Shown: positions 62,295 to 64,000 of the stretch, one piece after another | Layout of the letters: each line of letters begins with the position of its first letter | Numbering within the stretch: position 1 is the first letter of the stretch | From: Coriobacteriaceae bacterium | GTDB lineage: Bacteria; Actinomycetota; Coriobacteriia; Coriobacteriales; Coriobacteriaceae | Assembly (NCBI GenBank): GCA_902364975.1 | Contig: CABJFQ010000001.1 | Location: forward strand, 124,001 to 188,000 | Length of the DNA stretch: 64,000 bases | Direction of reading: 5' to 3' | The notes under the pieces: model-generated | What the model was told of the DNA's origin: nothing | The model's input: only the letters and a program-made list of their open reading frames with translations | The model's database searches: none | Made by a program: the position numbers and the translations under genes

Positions 62295-63302
62295 TTACTT
62301 GCCGTCGTCCTGCTGCAGACTGTCCTGCTCGCTGAGGCGCGCCTGCCTGCTGGCCATGCGCGCGGGCTTGTCGGGATCGGGTACGGCCGTGGGCATGGGC
62401 TCGTCGACATGACCGCCCCACCAGCCGCCCACGAAGTTGAGCGTGTGGAACACATTGATCACGGCGCCGGGATCAATATCGCACACCAGCTTGATAATGT
62501 CCTGGCTCTCGTAGGTCGAGACAACGGCGTGCAGCAGATACATCTTTTCGCGGCTGTATCCGCCAATGACCTCGGCGCAGCTAATGCCATGCTGAAAATG
62601 GTCAACATAGGCTGTCATGACCTCGTCTGCCTTGCATGTCGTGATCTGCAGCGTCACACGGTCGTAGCGTCGGTAGAAACTGTCGATGGTCTTGGTCGAA
62701 ATAAACTGGAACACGATGGAATACGCCGCATTGTCCCAGCCAAACATAAAGCCAAAGATCGCCAGGATAGCGCAGTTAAAGCCAAAGATGACGCCCCAGA
62801 TGGTCTTGCCTGTATGGTTGGAAACCCACAGCGCGATAAAGTCGGTGCCGCCGGTGGATGCGCCGGACTTAAGCGCGATGGCGGCGCCCAGGCCCGAGAC
62901 CACGCCGCCAAAGATGATGAGCATGATCTTGTCGCCCAAAAACGGGGCGAAGTGAAAGATGTTGAGGAACAGCGACGAGAGCATGACCTGCATCATCGAG
63001 AAGATGACGAAGCGCTTGCTGATGCCGTTCCAGCAAAGGAGCGCCACGGGGATGTTGAGCGCGAGCATGCCGAGCGAGATGTCGATATGAACGCCGCCGA
63101 GCGAGGTGACGCGATCGAGCAGGACCGCGACGCCGGTGAGGCCGCTCGGAAGCAGGTCGGCGGGGCGAATGAACGCCTGAATCAGAAATGTCTGGAGAAC
63201 GGCGGAGATGGTGACCGCCACGGCAGTAATGGCGCGGCGGACGATGGTGAGACGGCCGAGCACGAGCACGCGGTCCGTGAGCTGATCGATGGCGTTCGCC
63301 AC
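62295..63302 (-). CDS. YitT family membrane protein with DUF2179
   Basis: The 335-residue protein has five or six hydrophobic helices (about residues 22-185) with GASTGGTDFIALW and a C-terminal DUF2179 domain (RVTLQITTCKADEVMTAYVDHFQHGIS ... LLHAVVSTYESQDIIKLVCDIDPGAVINV), then a 40-residue hydrophilic tail not usual in the family. Function of YitT proteins is not established. The start is GTG 63302 with AAAGGAG 6 bases before. Confidence 0.88.
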   Translation of the reverse strand: MANAIDQLTDRVLVLGRLTIVRRAITAVAVTISAVLQTFLIQAFIRPADLLPSGLTGVAVLLDRVTSLGGVHIDISLGMLALNIPVALLCWNGISKRFVIFSMMQVMLSSLFLNIFHFAPFLGDKIMLIIFGGVVSGLGAAIALKSGASTGGTDFIALWVSNHTGKTIWGVIFGFNCAILAIFGFMFGWDNAAYSIVFQFISTKTIDSFYRRYDRVTLQITTCKADEVMTAYVDHFQHGISCAEVIGGYSREKMYLLHAVVSTYESQDIIKLVCDIDPGAVINVFHTLNFVGGWWGGHVDEPMPTAVPDPDKPARMASRQARLSEQDSLQQDDGK

Positions 63303-63437
63303 GTAGGCTCCTTTCGAAGGCAGATGTAATTGTGGGGCATGCCGGCGATTGTAGCATGGAGCGCGAGAGGGCGCTTCAATTCACCCTCTCTCGACAACCA
63401 AAACGAGCCAGCAGCTCCCCAACCAAAGAGCCAAATT

Positions 63438-63560
63438 CTAAGTGAGTAGACTTTTCGCGATCTACCAAGCACGCTCAAAACAGCCACCTCTCCGACCTGC
63501 GGTTTTACTAAGGCAGATACGCTTTGTGCTCGGCATGTGCCAAAAAGTCTACTCACTTAG
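63438..63560. repeat. 123-bp element with 18-bp perfect terminal inverted repeats
   Basis: CTAAGTGAGTAGACTTTT at the left end is found again, inverted, at the right. Near the right end GGCATGTGCCAAAAAGTCTAC resembles the centre of the 50416/52960/55726 repeats. No gene is seen in 63303-63655. Confidence 0.82.
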
Positions 63561-63655
63561 TCCGAGTCGAAGCCAAACGGATCTAAATCGAAGCCAAAAT
63601 GAGCCAATCCACCGCAAGAGACGTGTGAATCCGCACTTCTTGCGGCGAATTGACG

Positions 63656-64000
63656 CTACAAAGCGGTCAGAATGTCGGCGAGGTTGTCGATGACGGCGTC
63701 GGCTCCCGTTTGGTCCAGGTTAACGCCCTCGTGCGGACGCAGTGCCAGGACGCGCGCGCCGGAGCGCTTGCCGGCCTCGATGCCCAAAGGCGAGTCCTCG
63801 ATAACCAGGCACTCGGTAGGCTCCACACCCAGCGCCTCCATGGCACGCAGGTAGATCTCGGGGTCGGGCTTAAATGCACTGCACTCGTGACCGCTGATGG
63901 TGTAGTCCAGCACGTCGGTGATACCGGCAATCTCCACCAGCTCGTCAATGAGCTCGCGATAGGACGAGCTCGCGATGGCACACTTGACGCCGCGCTCGTG
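63656..64000 (-). CDS. HAD-superfamily hydrolase, beta-phosphoglucomutase-like (partial)
   Basis: The visible C-terminal 114 residues run off the right edge, so the start and the first catalytic Asp motif are missing. HERGVKCAIASSSYRELIDELVEIAG contains motif II (Ser of ASSS), HECSAFKPDPEIYLRAM motif III (Lys of KPDP) and CLVIEDSPLGIEAGKRSG motif IV. This fits HAD-IA phosphatases and beta-phosphoglucomutases; substrate unknown. Confidence 0.85.
   Translation of the reverse strand, partial: HERGVKCAIASSSYRELIDELVEIAGITDVLDYTISGHECSAFKPDPEIYLRAMEALGVEPTECLVIEDSPLGIEAGKRSGARVLALRPHEGVNLDQTGADAVIDNLADILTAL

Overview
The window looks like chromosomal DNA of a high-G+C Gram-positive gut bacterium of the class Coriobacteriia, most likely a Collinsella. 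The clues are the G+C-rich but strongly Shine-Dalgarno-led genes, the actinobacterial-type tad pilus cluster, a T-box before pheST, and mannose-family PTS genes next to fructosamine-type SIS deglycases. The genus is an inference from gene content; no 16S rRNA gene is present.

Layout, left to right. 1-8 kb: an SPFH/band-7 protein, tRNA-Leu, and a minus-strand housekeeping run (GH5-like protein, rsmI, metG, rsmA, tatD), then tRNA-Phe. 8-17.6 kb: a complete-looking minus-strand tad/Flp pilus operon (cpaB, tadZ, tadA, tadB, tadC, flp, three TadE-like pseudopilins, a TadG-like protein, a DUF192 gene) without a visible prepilin peptidase. 17.8-25 kb: rsgA, a Ca2+-type P-type ATPase, pyk, and a nuclease-like hypothetical gene. 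25-29 kb: an ECF-type nickel transporter (nikM, nikQ, nikO) under a NikR-type palindrome. 29-40 kb: pheST with T-box, an M32 carboxypeptidase, glmM, a DUF4012 protein, an EamA exporter, tRNA-Val. 40.8-44.4 kb: an accessory block of hypotheticals and a Schlafen AlbA_2 protein. 44.8-49.6 kb: a mannose-family PTS with an SIS deglycase and a GntR regulator. 49.9-64 kb: an M16C peptidase, hicAB, 5-formyltetrahydrofolate cyclo-ligase, metA, a 2-hydroxyacid dehydrogenase, a second SIS deglycase with GntR, recQ, a third GntR, a YitT protein, and a HAD hydrolase cut by the right edge.

How genes work together: the PTS (IIA, IIB, IIC, IID) would import and phosphorylate an amino-sugar conjugate such as fructoselysine or glucoselysine, and the SIS proteins would cleave the 6-phosphate. 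The nik genes take up nickel. The tad genes build a surface fibre.

The most unusual content is non-coding. Two intergenic elements (35031-35195 and 61257-61466) share a three-stem fold whose paired positions change together. tRNA-Leu and tRNA-Phe are each followed by a 186-188 bp unit repeating their own 3' end and terminator around a homologous hairpin-rich insert. At least eight other long palindromic repeats occupy intergenic gaps; one family member sits in frame inside the M16C peptidase gene. Two diverged operator-like arrays precede the AlbA_2 gene.
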